Positions 8,717 to 17,611 of a stretch of 64,000 nucleotides of DNA are shown one piece after another (position 1 is the stretch's first letter; each line of letters opens with the position of its first letter). The notes under the pieces were generated by a model that saw only the letters and a program-made list of their open reading frames with translations, made no database searches and was not told where the DNA came from. Source of the DNA: Clostridiaceae bacterium (lineage in GTDB: Bacteria; Bacillota; Clostridia; Lachnospirales; Lachnospiraceae); NCBI GenBank assembly GCA_910575795.1, contig CAJTGE010000004.1, forward strand, positions 1-64,000, read 5' to 3'. Both the position numbers and the translations under genes were made by a program.

Positions 8717-10311
8717 TATACCACTGCCTCAATCAGTTTTTTTCCATCTATCACTCTTTCCTTGACGCCTGCTTTTTTGTGTTTATTAAAATTGAAACTG
8801 ACCAGATATCCCTCATTGAGATGATAATCATCCAAATAACCCAATAATTGCGCTTCTCCCTGCTCATTATATTCATTTCCCCGCCAGATTTTAAGTTCAC
8901 AGACATATTGCCTGCCATGGTAATCAATGATGATATCTGTCCTCCGCATATTTCTTGTTCTGGCTTCTATATAATAATTTCCAACGCCATTAATGATCGG
9001 TTTAAGGTAAAGCAGAAAAAAGCGCCTGCCGTTTTCTTCCAGAAATGATTCCTCTGCATCGGAATAAATTTCTGTAAATGCTTCTACAAACCGTTCCAGC
9101 ACCCTTTTCATATCCAGCGTCCCGTTCCGTATAAATTGATTGCGTTCTAAAACAGCCGCTTTATAAATCTTACTGTTCAGGATCTCTTCCGACATAAAAA
9201 GATTGTACAGCCTTGTCTCAAAAATACGGTTCGATATAACAATCGTTCCCTGCTCATTTTTTATCAGTCCAGATATTAGCCCGATATTGATCGCATATAC
9301 ATCCGGATTATAAGGAAATTTTTCACCGTTAAACAATATTGAATACAGGGTCTTTTTCAATTCCCCGAAATCATTTAGTTTTTTAATCATGTCATCAAAC
9401 AATGTATTGGATTCCGCCAGTAATTCTTTTATGGCTTCGGTAAATCCCTCCCTGTTCCAAACCGTCATTCCGGAAGGCCATTGTAATTTTTGCGGGAGAA
9501 TCTCATCCATAATCTTACAGATACGGGACACCAAAAACGGGTACCCGGACGTATAAGCGTAAATTGCCTGCGACATTTCCTCTATGTCCATACCCGTATG
9601 CCTGTCCCGCTCGTATTCGGATAGCATATCCGCGATTTCCGCGGCCTGAAAGCTCATATCCACTGCAAAATCAGACGCGATATTCCACGGGCTGTTATAT
9701 TCATGAGCCAAATCGGGGCGCATTTTCAATTTTAAATTTTTGATATCATAAACCCCGGCCAGTATAACAGAATGAAAGGTAGGCTGTTTTCTTCTTCTGA
9801 GATATTTGTCCCGCAGCATCCCAAGGAATGAAAGAAAAATCCTCTGGCCGCTGGCCTGATCCACCTCGTCAATAATTAAAATCACAGGATTATCCGCTGT
9901 TTTACACATTTCTGAAATCAGATTGGATATCGTAAACAGATTCGTATCCAGGGAAGTTCTGCGGCTCATTTTCCCGCATTCGGTTTGTGAAGACTCTGAA
10001 ATACCCCTTGTCTCCTGATAGGTAAGAGAATTGTGCAAAAGGCCGCATAAACGCTGCCCGAACGAAGTCTCTGTCTCATAAACATCATCGCTCATTCCCT
10101 CAAAGCTGATCGGGAACACACAATAGCGCCCTGACAAGCGTTCCGACAGAAGACTGAGAAGCGTTGTTTTCCCATACTGACGGGCCCGGTTGATTGTAAA
10201 ATATTCTCCGCACGCCACCAGGCGCTCAATCTCATCCAGGCGCTTTTCCATATTGATCATATAATGCTCATTCGGGTAGCACGTTCCCGTTGTATTAAAA
10301 TGTTTGCTCAT
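8716..10311 (-). CDS. AAA-ATPase-like protein with C-terminal PD-(D/E)XK nuclease-type domain
   Basis: 531 residues from the preferred start at 10311, which follows GGAGGAG; an upstream in-frame start at 10374 lacks support. The N-terminal half is an ATPase of the AAA-ATPase_like (PF09820-type) family: P-loop RARQYGKTT near residue 40, Walker B VILIIDEVD near 150. The C-terminal domain has the PD-(D/E)XK pattern (DIIIDYHGRQYVCELKIW, Asp then Glu-x-Lys), as in PDDEXK_9. The family is common, often multi-copy, in gut Clostridia and Bacteroidetes. Its role is unknown (nuclease/ATPase; defence has been proposed for relatives). It is monocistronic between an exporter operon and folC, and is more AT-rich than its neighbours, suggesting transfer. 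Confidence 0.82.
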   Translation of the reverse strand: MSKHFNTTGTCYPNEHYMINMEKRLDEIERLVACGEYFTINRARQYGKTTLLSLLSERLSGRYCVFPISFEGMSDDVYETETSFGQRLCGLLHNSLTYQETRGISESSQTECGKMSRRTSLDTNLFTISNLISEMCKTADNPVILIIDEVDQASGQRIFLSFLGMLRDKYLRRRKQPTFHSVILAGVYDIKNLKLKMRPDLAHEYNSPWNIASDFAVDMSFQAAEIADMLSEYERDRHTGMDIEEMSQAIYAYTSGYPFLVSRICKIMDEILPQKLQWPSGMTVWNREGFTEAIKELLAESNTLFDDMIKKLNDFGELKKTLYSILFNGEKFPYNPDVYAINIGLISGLIKNEQGTIVISNRIFETRLYNLFMSEEILNSKIYKAAVLERNQFIRNGTLDMKRVLERFVEAFTEIYSDAEESFLEENGRRFFLLYLKPIINGVGNYYIEARTRNMRRTDIIIDYHGRQYVCELKIWRGNEYNEQGEAQLLGYLDDYHLNEGYLVSFNFNKHKKAGVKERVIDGKKLIEAVV

Positions 10312-10470
10312 GACATGGCTCCTCCCATTGAACCGGCTTTTTTCTATTATATACGCCCGGACATCGGGATTCAAGCCAGAGTTTCCGCCTGCTCCTTACT
10401 GCTCACACCCCGGCATCCCGCAGCAGCTCCCTCCTGTCGAGAATTTAAACATTTTACCGAAATAAACTCC

Positions 10471-10498
10471 TTGCATAAAACAGATCTTATATTATAAT
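10471..10498 (+). promoter_or_regulatory. Promoter upstream of folC
   Basis: TTGCAT (10471-10476), 16-bp spacer, TATAAT (10493-10498), 65 nt before folC. A GC-rich hairpin (CCCCGGC / GCCGGGG, about 10533-10554) lies in the leader directly before the ribosome site and could influence translation. Confidence 0.6.
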
Positions 10499-10562
10499 AG
10501 TAAGGTAGCCTGATGTTTCGGGGAGGCAGTCGCCCCGGCTTTCGCCGCCGGGGGAGGTACAG

Positions 10563-11942
10563 ATGAGAGAACGGCATCCGGAAGTAGAGAAAGCGGCAGG
10601 ATATCTGAATCATATTCCAAAATTTACGAAGAGAAAGCACACAGGAGAAGAGCTCAGGCAGATGCTCTCGATGCTCGGCGCGGCGCAGGAGGGGATGCGG
10701 ATCCTTCATGTGGCTGGTACGAACGGAAAGGGCTCGGTCTGCGCGTTCCTCGACTCGGTTTTGAGGGAGGCCGGATACAGGACGGGGCTTTTTACGTCCC
10801 CGCATCTGGTTTCCGTGAAGGAGCGGTTTGTCTTTAACGGCAGGCCCGTTTCGGACGCCGTTTTTCTGAAGGCGTTTGAGGCGGTGAGGGAGAGGATCGG
10901 ATCGTTTGAGGCAGAGGGCCTTGGACATCCGTCGTATTTTGAGTTCCTGTTTTTTATGTTTATGGCAATGGCGCGGGAGGAGGCGCTTTGCCCGGATTTT
11001 GTGATCCTGGAGACCGGGATGGGGGGGAGGCTGGACGCGACCAATTGCATTGTCCGTCCGCTGGTCACGGTGATCACCTCCATCAGCCTGGATCACACGG
11101 AGTATCTGGGCGCTGCGATCCCAGAGATTGCGGGGGAAAAGGCCGGGATTATCAAGCCGGGCGCGCCGGTGGTGTATGACAATACCGTGGAGGAGGCGTC
11201 GGAGGTGATCCGCAGGCGCGCGGGGGAGCTTGGCTGTCCAGCCTGGCCGGTGGATGCGGGGCTTTGCAGGGAGTATGAGCTTCTGGACGGCTGTATAGAG
11301 GCTTTTGTGTATACACAGCCGGGCCGGACGCGGGAGTGCTGCCGGCTGGAGATTCCGTTTGCGGCAGAGTACCAGCTTGTGAACGCCCTCCTGGCGTTTC
11401 GGACCGCGCTTCTTTTGGGGATCGGAGAGGCTGCGATATGCCGCGGAATCCGCAAAACAGTCTGGCCGGGGCGGATGGAGGAGCTTCGGCCGGGCCTGTT
11501 TGTGGACGGCGCGCATAATGAGGCCGGGATCCGGGCCTTTTCGCGGGCGGCGAGGGCTGTCTCGGACCGCCGCGGGGCAGGGCGCAGGATTCTTTTGTTT
11601 GCAGTTGTGTCGGATAAGGATTATGAGCGGATGGCTGAGGCTTTGCAGGAGGAGCTCGCGCCGCATATGTGGCTTTTGACGCGCGTGGGGAACAGCCGGG
11701 GACTTGAGCTGTCAACGCTTTACGGCGTGGTTTCGCGGGTTTTGGAGGCGTCTTCCCGCGCGGGCGCGCATGGGGAGGAGACGGACCGCGGGGAGGCGGG
11801 GATATTTCCGGATACAGGTTCTGCGCTGGCTTTTGCAGAGAAGGCGGCCCGGGACGGGGATCTGATCTTTTGCGCGGGTTCCCTGTATCTGGCGGGTGAG
11901 ATAAAGGATGAGATTCGGCGTTTGGAGGAGGAACGAACATGA
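10563..11942 (+). CDS. folC: Folylpolyglutamate synthase / dihydrofolate synthase
   Basis: 459 residues, normal for the family. It adds glutamate to dihydropteroate and/or to tetrahydrofolate in the cytoplasm. The Mur-ligase fold is evident: P-loop GTNGKGSVCAF near residue 53, MGGRLDATN, SLDHTEYLG, and the C-terminal ligase segment DGAHNEAG. GGGGGAGGT just upstream of ATG 10563 is the ribosome site. The stop overlaps the ATG of the next small ORF (ATGA), indicating translational coupling. The C-terminal region, after the DGAHNEAG motif, has an Arg/Gly-rich stretch that is poorly conserved in the family. Confidence 0.93.
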   Translation: MRERHPEVEKAAGYLNHIPKFTKRKHTGEELRQMLSMLGAAQEGMRILHVAGTNGKGSVCAFLDSVLREAGYRTGLFTSPHLVSVKERFVFNGRPVSDAVFLKAFEAVRERIGSFEAEGLGHPSYFEFLFFMFMAMAREEALCPDFVILETGMGGRLDATNCIVRPLVTVITSISLDHTEYLGAAIPEIAGEKAGIIKPGAPVVYDNTVEEASEVIRRRAGELGCPAWPVDAGLCREYELLDGCIEAFVYTQPGRTRECCRLEIPFAAEYQLVNALLAFRTALLLGIGEAAICRGIRKTVWPGRMEELRPGLFVDGAHNEAGIRAFSRAARAVSDRRGAGRRILLFAVVSDKDYERMAEALQEELAPHMWLLTRVGNSRGLELSTLYGVVSRVLEASSRAGAHGEETDRGEAGIFPDTGSALAFAEKAARDGDLIFCAGSLYLAGEIKDEIRRLEEERT

Positions 11943-12088
11943 GCGATGAAGCGTTAAATATAAATTTTGATGAAGAGATTAAACAGTTTAAGCCCTGCCT
12001 GGAGGTGGAGGCGATCGGCGACGCGATTGTAAAGAGCGATTTGACGGATATGTCGGATATCATAATGGAGCTTTTAAAGCAGGCGTAG
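11939..12088 (+). CDS. 49-aa ORF coupled to folC
   Basis: Small acidic protein starting at the ATG that overlaps the folC stop (ATGA) and ending at TAG 12086-12088, ten bases before the TPR gene. The upstream GAGGAGG serves as ribosome site. Overlap, strong ribosome site and good spacing to the next gene suggest it is translated. No membrane segment or known motif; the family is not recognised. Confidence 0.6.
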   Translation: MSDEALNINFDEEIKQFKPCLEVEAIGDAIVKSDLTDMSDIIMELLKQA

Positions 12089-12097
12089 AGATAGGCG

Positions 12098-13651
12098 GTG
12101 GAAATGGATCAGATGAAAAAAATCCGCCTGGCCGCCAACAGCTTTTATAATGCCGGACTGGAGCGGGCGCAGAGAAGAGACTTGACGGGCGCGGTCTACT
12201 GCCTGAAAAAGTGCCTGAACTTGAACAAATACCAGGTAGACGCCAGAAACCTTCTGGGGCTTATCTATTATGAGATGGGCGAGGTGTCGGAGGCGCTGGT
12301 GCAGTGGGTCATCAGCATGAATTTTATGGAGGAGAACAACCGCGCGGATTTCTATTTGGAACAGATCCAGCGCAAGCAGGAGCGCCTGGACATTGTGAGC
12401 CAAAATGTGAAAAAGTACAATCTGGCCCTGTCGCAGGCCCGCAGCGGGAGCGACGATCTGGCGGTGCTGTCCCTGACCCGCGTTGTGGAGTCAAATCCGA
12501 GATTTGTAAAGGCCCATCTTTTGCTGGCTCTTTTGTATATTATCCATGAGGACTACACCAAGGCGGGGAAATCGCTCTACAAGGTGCTGCGCATTGACAG
12601 GAATAACCCCAAGGCGAACTGGTACATGTCCATTGTCAAGGCCAGGACGGGAAAGGCGGAGATTGAGCGCAAAAAGATAAAGAATGCATTTTCCCACAGG
12701 CAGATGCAGGATGATGACGTGATCATCCCGCCCAGCTACAAGGAGAATACGGGACTGCAGACGATCTTAAATATCGGGGCCGGGCTTCTTCTGGGGGCTG
12801 CCGTGATCTTTTTCCTGGTCATGCCTGCCATGGTGAAGCGGCTGAATAACCAGCATGTGGAGGAGTTAAAGCAGTACAATGAGCAGCTCGCCCAGAAGAA
12901 CGGCGAGATCGAGGGCTTAAACCAAATGATGGCGGGCTATGAGAATGATAAGGAGTACGCGGAGCAGCAGCTCGACACGTATTTAAACAGCAGCGACAAT
13001 GAGGTGAGCCAGTATGCGATCCTGGTCAAGATGATGCAGGCCAGGCAGAGCGACAATCTGACCGACGCGGTCATGCTCTATCCCGGCTTTGACCCGTCCC
13101 TCTTTACGGACGAGACAGTGCGCGCCGTGGCGGAGGGGATCAAGCAGGATATTGAGACAAACGGGTATGAGACACTGGAGGCGCTGGCTTACACCATGTG
13201 GTCCGCAGGCCGCATGGGCGAGGCAGTCACGTATTATCAGACCTGCCTGGCGATACGCCCGGACAACCCTGCTGTGCTTTTAAACCTGGGCATGATCAAC
13301 CGCGCCCAGAACCAGACAGACGCCGCGGTGGAGCTTTTTACGCAGATTGTGACGCAGTATGCGGATTCGGAGCAGGCGCAGCGGGCCAGCCAGGAGCTGG
13401 CGGAGCTGGCGCCCCAGACAAGGCCGGCTACCGTGCCGGGCCAGTCGATCGTGAACCGCGGCGAGGGCGTAGTGCCGGAGAGCACGGCCGGGGCGCAGGA
13501 GACGGAAGCAGGGACAGAAGAATCCGCGGCGGAGAGCGAAAGCGGGGGTGAAGGCGAAGGAGAAACAGAGAGCGGGGCCGCCCGTGAGACCGGCGCAGGA
13601 GACGAAGAAGGCGGGGAGACGGCCGCGTCCCGGGAGGCGGAAAGCGAATAG
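12098..13651 (+). CDS. TPR-repeat membrane protein
   Basis: 517 residues. N-terminal tetratricopeptide repeats (about residues 10-190; pattern NAGLERAQRRDLTGAVYCLKKCL then ARNLLGLIYYEMG), one transmembrane helix near 225-245 (LLLGAAVIFFLVMPAM), then a coiled coil (245-290) and further TPR-like repeats (about 340-440; YYQTCLAIRPDNPAVLLNLG). The tail of about 75 residues is Glu/Ala/Gly-rich and disordered. Orientation is predicted with the first TPRs in the cytoplasm and the second set outside. Probably a scaffolding protein; partners are unknown. It follows folC and the 49-aa ORF in one operon and is ended by the terminator near 13.8 kb. Confidence 0.75.
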   Translation: MEMDQMKKIRLAANSFYNAGLERAQRRDLTGAVYCLKKCLNLNKYQVDARNLLGLIYYEMGEVSEALVQWVISMNFMEENNRADFYLEQIQRKQERLDIVSQNVKKYNLALSQARSGSDDLAVLSLTRVVESNPRFVKAHLLLALLYIIHEDYTKAGKSLYKVLRIDRNNPKANWYMSIVKARTGKAEIERKKIKNAFSHRQMQDDDVIIPPSYKENTGLQTILNIGAGLLLGAAVIFFLVMPAMVKRLNNQHVEELKQYNEQLAQKNGEIEGLNQMMAGYENDKEYAEQQLDTYLNSSDNEVSQYAILVKMMQARQSDNLTDAVMLYPGFDPSLFTDETVRAVAEGIKQDIETNGYETLEALAYTMWSAGRMGEAVTYYQTCLAIRPDNPAVLLNLGMINRAQNQTDAAVELFTQIVTQYADSEQAQRASQELAELAPQTRPATVPGQSIVNRGEGVVPESTAGAQETEAGTEESAAESESGGEGEGETESGAARETGAGDEEGGETAASREAESE

Positions 13652-14019
13652 TTCACGGAACGGCTGCTTTTTAGCCGGGCCGTGAATAGCAACCTTTTTA
13701 CGATAGGGATGTTCATCCTGTTTCGTGAGAGATGGGGGCATGCCAATACAGCGGGAATGATGGTTTCAAATACAGGACGGTCCTGGGGGAATACCCCGAA
13801 AACAGTATAAATAAGGCGTTGCGAAAGAAAAAGGCCGCGGGCGGCAGGTGGTTTTTCGCAGCGCCTTTTGCGTGGAATTTTGCGTAAGGATCTGTTAAAA
13901 GACGGCGGACGGAGAAGGCGCGGGCAGGAACCGGATGCGGCAGGCTATGGCAGATGACTGCGCAGAAGTTTAAGCTGACGGAACGGTTACATTATTGCAG
14001 GTTAAGGAGAGTGGCTGGC
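13652..14019 (+). terminator. Gap with terminator hairpins before spoIIAA
   Basis: Two hairpins are visible. The first follows the TPR gene stop directly (TTCACGG...CCGTGAA, about 13652-13687). The second has long arms (AAGGCGTTGCGAAA at 13813-13826 and its complement ending at 13867, with one G-T pair) followed by TTTT and is a good intrinsic terminator. I see no gene and no clear sigma-H (AGGA/GAAT) promoter for spoIIA, though one may lie in 13870-14010. Confidence 0.65.
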
Positions 14020-14364
14020 ATGGAAAAGGAATTGTTTAGCTATGAGGCGGATGGGACGGCGCTGATCATCCATCTGCCCGGGGAGGTGGATCACCACAAT
14101 TGCATTACATTAAAATATGAGACGGATCTGCTTTTGGAGGAAAATTATATCAACCGGATTGTGTTTGATTTTACCTCCACGGAATTTATGGACAGCTCGG
14201 GGATCGGAGTGCTCTTAAGCCGGTATAAGCAGATGGAAGGGAGCGGCGGCACGGTGGCCGTGTACGGGGTGGGGCCGAGGATTGGGCGGATCCTTAAAAT
14301 CGGCGGCGTAAACCGCCTGGTGCAGGAATACCGCTCCAGGGAAGAGGCGCTGGGAAAGCCGTGA
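14020..14364 (+). CDS. spoIIAA: Anti-sigma-F factor antagonist SpoIIAA
   Basis: 114 residues from ATG 14020 (AAGGAG upstream); a longer frame from 13954 is less likely because SpoIIAA proteins are about 117 residues. STAS-domain protein with the phosphorylation-site segment EFMDSSGIGVLLSRY. When dephosphorylated by SpoIIE it displaces sigma-F from SpoIIAB in the forespore. It is first in the classic spoIIAA-spoIIAB-sigF operon, which continues directly downstream. Confidence 0.95.
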   Translation: MEKELFSYEADGTALIIHLPGEVDHHNCITLKYETDLLLEENYINRIVFDFTSTEFMDSSGIGVLLSRYKQMEGSGGTVAVYGVGPRIGRILKIGGVNRLVQEYRSREEALGKP

Positions 14365-14392
14365 GCGAGAGGGTGAAAGGAGAAATGCGGAC

Positions 14393-14845
14393 GTGGAGGA
14401 AGAAAAGGCAATGAAGCAGAGTGAGGCAAGGGACTGGATGAGAATGGAGATCGAGAGCAGCTCGAGAAACGAGGAATTTGCCCGTGTGACGGCGGCGGTC
14501 TTTTTAAGCCGCCTGGATCCGACGCTGGAGGAGATAAATGACGTGAAAACAGCCGTATCCGAGGCGGTGACGAACTGCGTGATCCACGGCTACGAGGGCG
14601 GCGCGGGCGTGATTTACATAGAGGCGCAGACAGAAGGGCGCGATTTTGTGATATCCATCCGGGACGAGGGAAAGGGGATCGAGGACGTGGCGCGCGCCAT
14701 GGAACCGATGTATACAAGCGATACCACAGGAGAGCGATCCGGCATGGGATTTTCCTTTATGGAAGCCTTTATGGACGAGGTGGCGGTGGATTCGCAGCCA
14801 GGCCGGGGAACCCGGGTGACGATGAAAAAGAAAATCGGCAGGTGA
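14393..14845 (+). CDS. spoIIAB: Anti-sigma F factor / SpoIIAA kinase SpoIIAB
   Basis: 150 residues. GHKL-type ATPase and serine kinase: N-box VSEAVTNCVIHGYEG near residues 55-70, G1 box RDEGKGI, and ERSGMGFSFMEAFMD near 115. It binds and inactivates sigma-F until SpoIIAA binds. The GTG at 14393 follows AAGGAG; ATG 14411 is an alternative start with its own GAGGAAG. The stop is four bases before sigF. Confidence 0.95.
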   Translation: MEEEKAMKQSEARDWMRMEIESSSRNEEFARVTAAVFLSRLDPTLEEINDVKTAVSEAVTNCVIHGYEGGAGVIYIEAQTEGRDFVISIRDEGKGIEDVARAMEPMYTSDTTGERSGMGFSFMEAFMDEVAVDSQPGRGTRVTMKKKIGR

Positions 14846-14849
14846 ACCA

Positions 14850-15563
14850 ATGGATGAGACCATGAAACTGATTGAGATGGCTCACAACGGGGATAAGGCA
14901 GCCAGAGAGCGGCTGGTAATGGACAACGTAGGGCTGGTCTGGAGCATTGTCCGGCGCTTTACGGGAAGAGGATGTGAGACAGAGGATTTGTTTCAGATTG
15001 GGAGTATTGGCCTCATCAAGGCAATCGATAAATTTGACACGGCGTATGAGGTCCGCTTTTCCACCTATGCCGTACCGATGATCGCCGGCGAGATCAAACG
15101 TTTTCTGAGGGATGACGGCATGATCAAGGTGAGCCGTTCCATCAAGGAAATGGGGGTGCGCGTCGCGGCGGCCAGGGAAACGCTGTCCGGCCTTCTGGGC
15201 CGGGATCCGACGGTGGACGAGCTGGCCGACCGTCTGGGGGTCAGCCGCGAGGAGGTCGCTGCCTCCCTGGAGGCCGGCAGCCAGGTGGAGTCTCTCTACG
15301 CCCCGTCCGGATCAGGGGATGACAATAATTTAACGCTCTTAGACCGCGTGGCCGAGGAGCGGGAGGCGCATGAGGAACTTCTCGACCGCATGGTCCTCGG
15401 CCAGCTTTTAAAGGCGCTCGACCGGCAGCAGAGGGAGATCATCATCCGGCGCTATTTCTACAATCAGACGCAGACGCAGATCGCAAAGCTCCTGGGCATC
15501 TCCCAGGTCCAGGTTTCGAGGATGGAGAGAAAGATTTTGAAGGAAATGAGGCGGATGCTTTAG
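14850..15563 (+). CDS. sigF: RNA polymerase sigma factor SigF (early forespore)
   Basis: 237 residues, full length for sigma-F. Region 2 has NVGLVWSIVRRF and DLFQIGSIGLIKAIDKFD, then FSTYAVPMIAGEIKRFLRDDG; region 4 ends with LLGISQVQVSRMERKILKEM. It directs the first forespore-specific transcription, including activation of sigG. The intact FSTYAVPM segment here is a useful internal comparison: the same segment is where sigG is cut at 49.65 kb. Confidence 0.96.
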   Translation: MDETMKLIEMAHNGDKAARERLVMDNVGLVWSIVRRFTGRGCETEDLFQIGSIGLIKAIDKFDTAYEVRFSTYAVPMIAGEIKRFLRDDGMIKVSRSIKEMGVRVAAARETLSGLLGRDPTVDELADRLGVSREEVAASLEAGSQVESLYAPSGSGDDNNLTLLDRVAEEREAHEELLDRMVLGQLLKALDRQQREIIIRRYFYNQTQTQIAKLLGISQVQVSRMERKILKEMRRML

Positions 15564-15790
15564 AGTCAACAACCCCGCTGCAAGCAACGGGCATCAAACT
15601 TGCAGCGCTGCAGAGCAGCAGGGTATTTGACCCTCGCGGCAGCCGCCAAATGTGCATGCAAGCATGCCCGCCTGGCTCATTGCTCACGGGAATAAGTTTG
15701 AAAATGCGTCCGCCCGCCGGGAGAAAAACAGACGGCGGGATGGATATTTCAGATTTCAGATATGCTTTCCGGGGCGCATCATTTTTTTAT

Positions 15791-15820
15791 GAATAAAACA
15801 GCCGTTTTATTTCCATACTA
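15791..15820 (+). promoter_or_regulatory. Consensus sigma-G-type promoter before the spoVA operon
   Basis: GAATA (15791-15795), 18-bp spacer, CATACTA (15814-15820). This fits the known forespore sigma-G consensus (GHATR-N17/18-CATWMTA) at every position and lies 31 bp before the small ORF that leads into spoVAA, as expected since spoVA is sigma-G-controlled in Bacillus. A GC hairpin at 15713-15739 upstream may end sigF transcripts. Confidence 0.8.
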
Positions 15821-15850
15821 TCCTTAAAAGAATCTATAAAAAAGGATGTG

Positions 15851-16024
15851 ATGGAAATGGGTTTAGGTAAAAAGACAGGAATTTTTCTTCTGTTGTGCTG
15901 TATGGCCGCCATTGTGGCCGTGGTGTGGTACTGCCTTTTAAGCGTAGGGCAGGTTCCGGATCGCATGGACGGGACTTTTGTGGCCGTTCCGGCGATTGAG
16001 ATGAAGGCGGAGATGGCCGCATGA
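15851..16024 (+). CDS. Small single-pass membrane protein upstream of spoVAA (57 aa)
   Basis: Starts at ATG 15851 (AAAGGATGTG upstream) and ends at TGA 16022-16024, overlapping the spoVAA ATG at 16021, so the two are translationally coupled. One hydrophobic helix (residues about 9-30, GIFLLLCCMAAIVAVVWYCL) and a short extracytoplasmic tail. It sits just after the sigma-G promoter, so it is presumably made in the forespore. I do not know a named family for it. Confidence 0.7.
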   Translation: MEMGLGKKTGIFLLLCCMAAIVAVVWYCLLSVGQVPDRMDGTFVAVPAIEMKAEMAA

Positions 16025-16647
16025 CGCAGACGGTGTATGTGAAGCTGAACCAGATCACACAGGTTCATGAAAAAGCCGTTTTTTTAAGCGATATCGCAGA
16101 GGTGTACTGCAGCGATAAGCCCACGGCCAGCAGATGCAGGGCGGTGAAGGTGCAGTCTATCCATTCCGATAAAGAAAAGCGGTATATGGGAAGCATTGTA
16201 GATATTGTGGCAAAGCTGGGGGAACAGGTTCCGGAGGCGGAGGTAAGCAGCATCGGCGAGTCGGATTTTATCATCGATTACCGCCCGCCGTCAAAGCCTC
16301 ATTACGGCTGGCAGTGGCTGAAAACGGCATTTGTCTGCCTGACCTGCTTTGCAGGCGCCGCGTTTGCAATCATGACCTTTAATAACGACGCCAATGTGAC
16401 AGACATTTTTAATGAGATTTACAGGCTGGCAATGGGAGCGGAGTCAAATGGCCGGACCCTGCTGGAATTCGGTTATTCCATCGGGCTTGCGATCGGGATC
16501 GTCGTATTTTTCAACCATTTTGCCGCCTGGAAGCTGAACACGGATCCCACGCCGCTGGAGGTGGAGATGCGCCTGTATGAGGAAAATGTGAATAAAACGC
16601 TGATCCAGAACAGCGGCAGAAAGGAGTCGGGTGTCGATGTTTCTTAG
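16021..16647 (+). CDS. spoVAA: Stage V sporulation protein AA
   Basis: 208 residues. SpoVAA-type protein: a soluble N-terminal part (VYVKLNQITQVHEKAVFLSDIAEVYC start) followed by two membrane helices (about 100-120 and 150-172). Part of the spore inner-membrane complex that moves dipicolinic acid into the spore and releases it at germination. It overlaps the small upstream ORF and is followed by spoVAB, whose start overlaps its end. Confidence 0.9.
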   Translation: MTQTVYVKLNQITQVHEKAVFLSDIAEVYCSDKPTASRCRAVKVQSIHSDKEKRYMGSIVDIVAKLGEQVPEAEVSSIGESDFIIDYRPPSKPHYGWQWLKTAFVCLTCFAGAAFAIMTFNNDANVTDIFNEIYRLAMGAESNGRTLLEFGYSIGLAIGIVVFFNHFAAWKLNTDPTPLEVEMRLYEENVNKTLIQNSGRKESGVDVS

Positions 16648-17089
16648 AGAATGCGCGCTTCTTTTGATCGGCCTCAGCGCCGGCGGCATCATCGCGGCCG
16701 GCGTCTTTGCATTCCTGGCCATGATCGGCGTTTTCCCCAGGCTTATGGGACGGACCAGGACAGGATCGCATATTTTTTTGTATGAAACGGCCATCATTCT
16801 GGGCGGTATTGCGGGAAATGTGATGGATCTGTATGAGATCCCGTTCCCGTTCGGGGCCGCCGGCAGCGGGATTCCGTTTTTGGGCCATGCGGTGCTGGGA
16901 ATCTTCGGGGTGTGCTCCGGGATTTTTGTGGGCTGCCTGGTGATGTCGCTCGCCGAGACCCTTAAGGCGCTCCCGGTGATCAGCCGGAGGATCCGGCTGG
17001 CGGTGGGACTGCAGTATATTATACTGTCCGTGGCGCTGGGGAAGCTGTGCGGGGCGGTGGTCTATTTTGTGCATGGAATCGGAGAGTAG
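16631..17089 (+). CDS. spoVAB: Stage V sporulation protein AB
   Basis: 152 residues, four or five membrane helices (FLRECALLLIGLSAGGIIAAG at the start, then FALAMIG-type and LGIFGVCSGIFVGCLVMS segments). It matches SpoVAB in size, topology and position between spoVAA and spoVAC. The first 17 bases overlap spoVAA. Required with the other SpoVA proteins for dipicolinate uptake in Bacillus. Confidence 0.9.
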   Translation: MSMFLRECALLLIGLSAGGIIAAGVFAFLAMIGVFPRLMGRTRTGSHIFLYETAIILGGIAGNVMDLYEIPFPFGAAGSGIPFLGHAVLGIFGVCSGIFVGCLVMSLAETLKALPVISRRIRLAVGLQYIILSVALGKLCGAVVYFVHGIGE

Positions 17090-17158
17090 GGGGCTTTGGC
17101 GTAAGAGAGGGTGTTGGCAGGAAGAAAGGACTGCTGACAGGAGAAAGGACGGGAGACC

Positions 17159-17611
17159 ATGGAGATTAATAAAAAGGAATACGGCGCATATGTGAAGGAG
17201 ATCACGCCGGTACACAGCACGCTGAAAAACGTGTGCGCGGCCTTTGTCAGCGGCGGGGCGATCTGTGTGCTGGGGCAGGGGCTGATCAATGGCTTTAAGA
17301 TGAATGGAATGGAGCAGGACGCGGCGTCCGCCTGGACGCTGATGTGCCTGATTTTCCTCAGCGTGCTTTTGACGGGGCTTAATGTATTTCAGAAGCTTGC
17401 CAAATTCTGCGGCGCGGGCGTGCTGGTGCCGATAACGGGGTTTGCCAATTCGGTGGCTTCGCCGGCGCTTGAGTATAAGGCAGAGGGACAGGTGTTTGGA
17501 ATTGGGTGTAAGATCTTTACCATTGCTGGGCCGGTGATACTGTATGGAATATTGGCAAGCTGGGTGCTTGGAGTGATTTATTGGATTGGGGGAGCGATGG
17601 GGGTTATTTGA
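17159..17611 (+). CDS. spoVAC: Stage V sporulation protein AC
   Basis: 150 residues, the usual SpoVAC length. Membrane segments include SGGAICVLGQGLINGF and ILYGILASWVLGVIYW, with the conserved PITGFANSVASPALEYKAEG stretch. SpoVAC is the mechanosensitive channel part of the dipicolinate transporter. GGAGAAAGGACGGGAGACC upstream supplies the ribosome site. In most spore formers spoVAD and spoVAE/EB follow at once; here they do not, and AT-rich unrelated DNA begins at the stop codon. Confidence 0.92.
   Translation: MEINKKEYGAYVKEITPVHSTLKNVCAAFVSGGAICVLGQGLINGFKMNGMEQDAASAWTLMCLIFLSVLLTGLNVFQKLAKFCGAGVLVPITGFANSVASPALEYKAEGQVFGIGCKIFTIAGPVILYGILASWVLGVIYWIGGAMGVI

Noticed and set aside
11015..11032. 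G-rich run in folC as a slippage tract
   Set aside because: Falls in conserved codons for MGGRLDATN and the frame is intact on both sides.
10371..12063. Long minus-strand ORFs opposite folC (431 and 303 codons)
   Set aside because: Shadow frames of a GC-rich gene: Pro/Arg/His-rich, no ribosome sites, no domain pattern.
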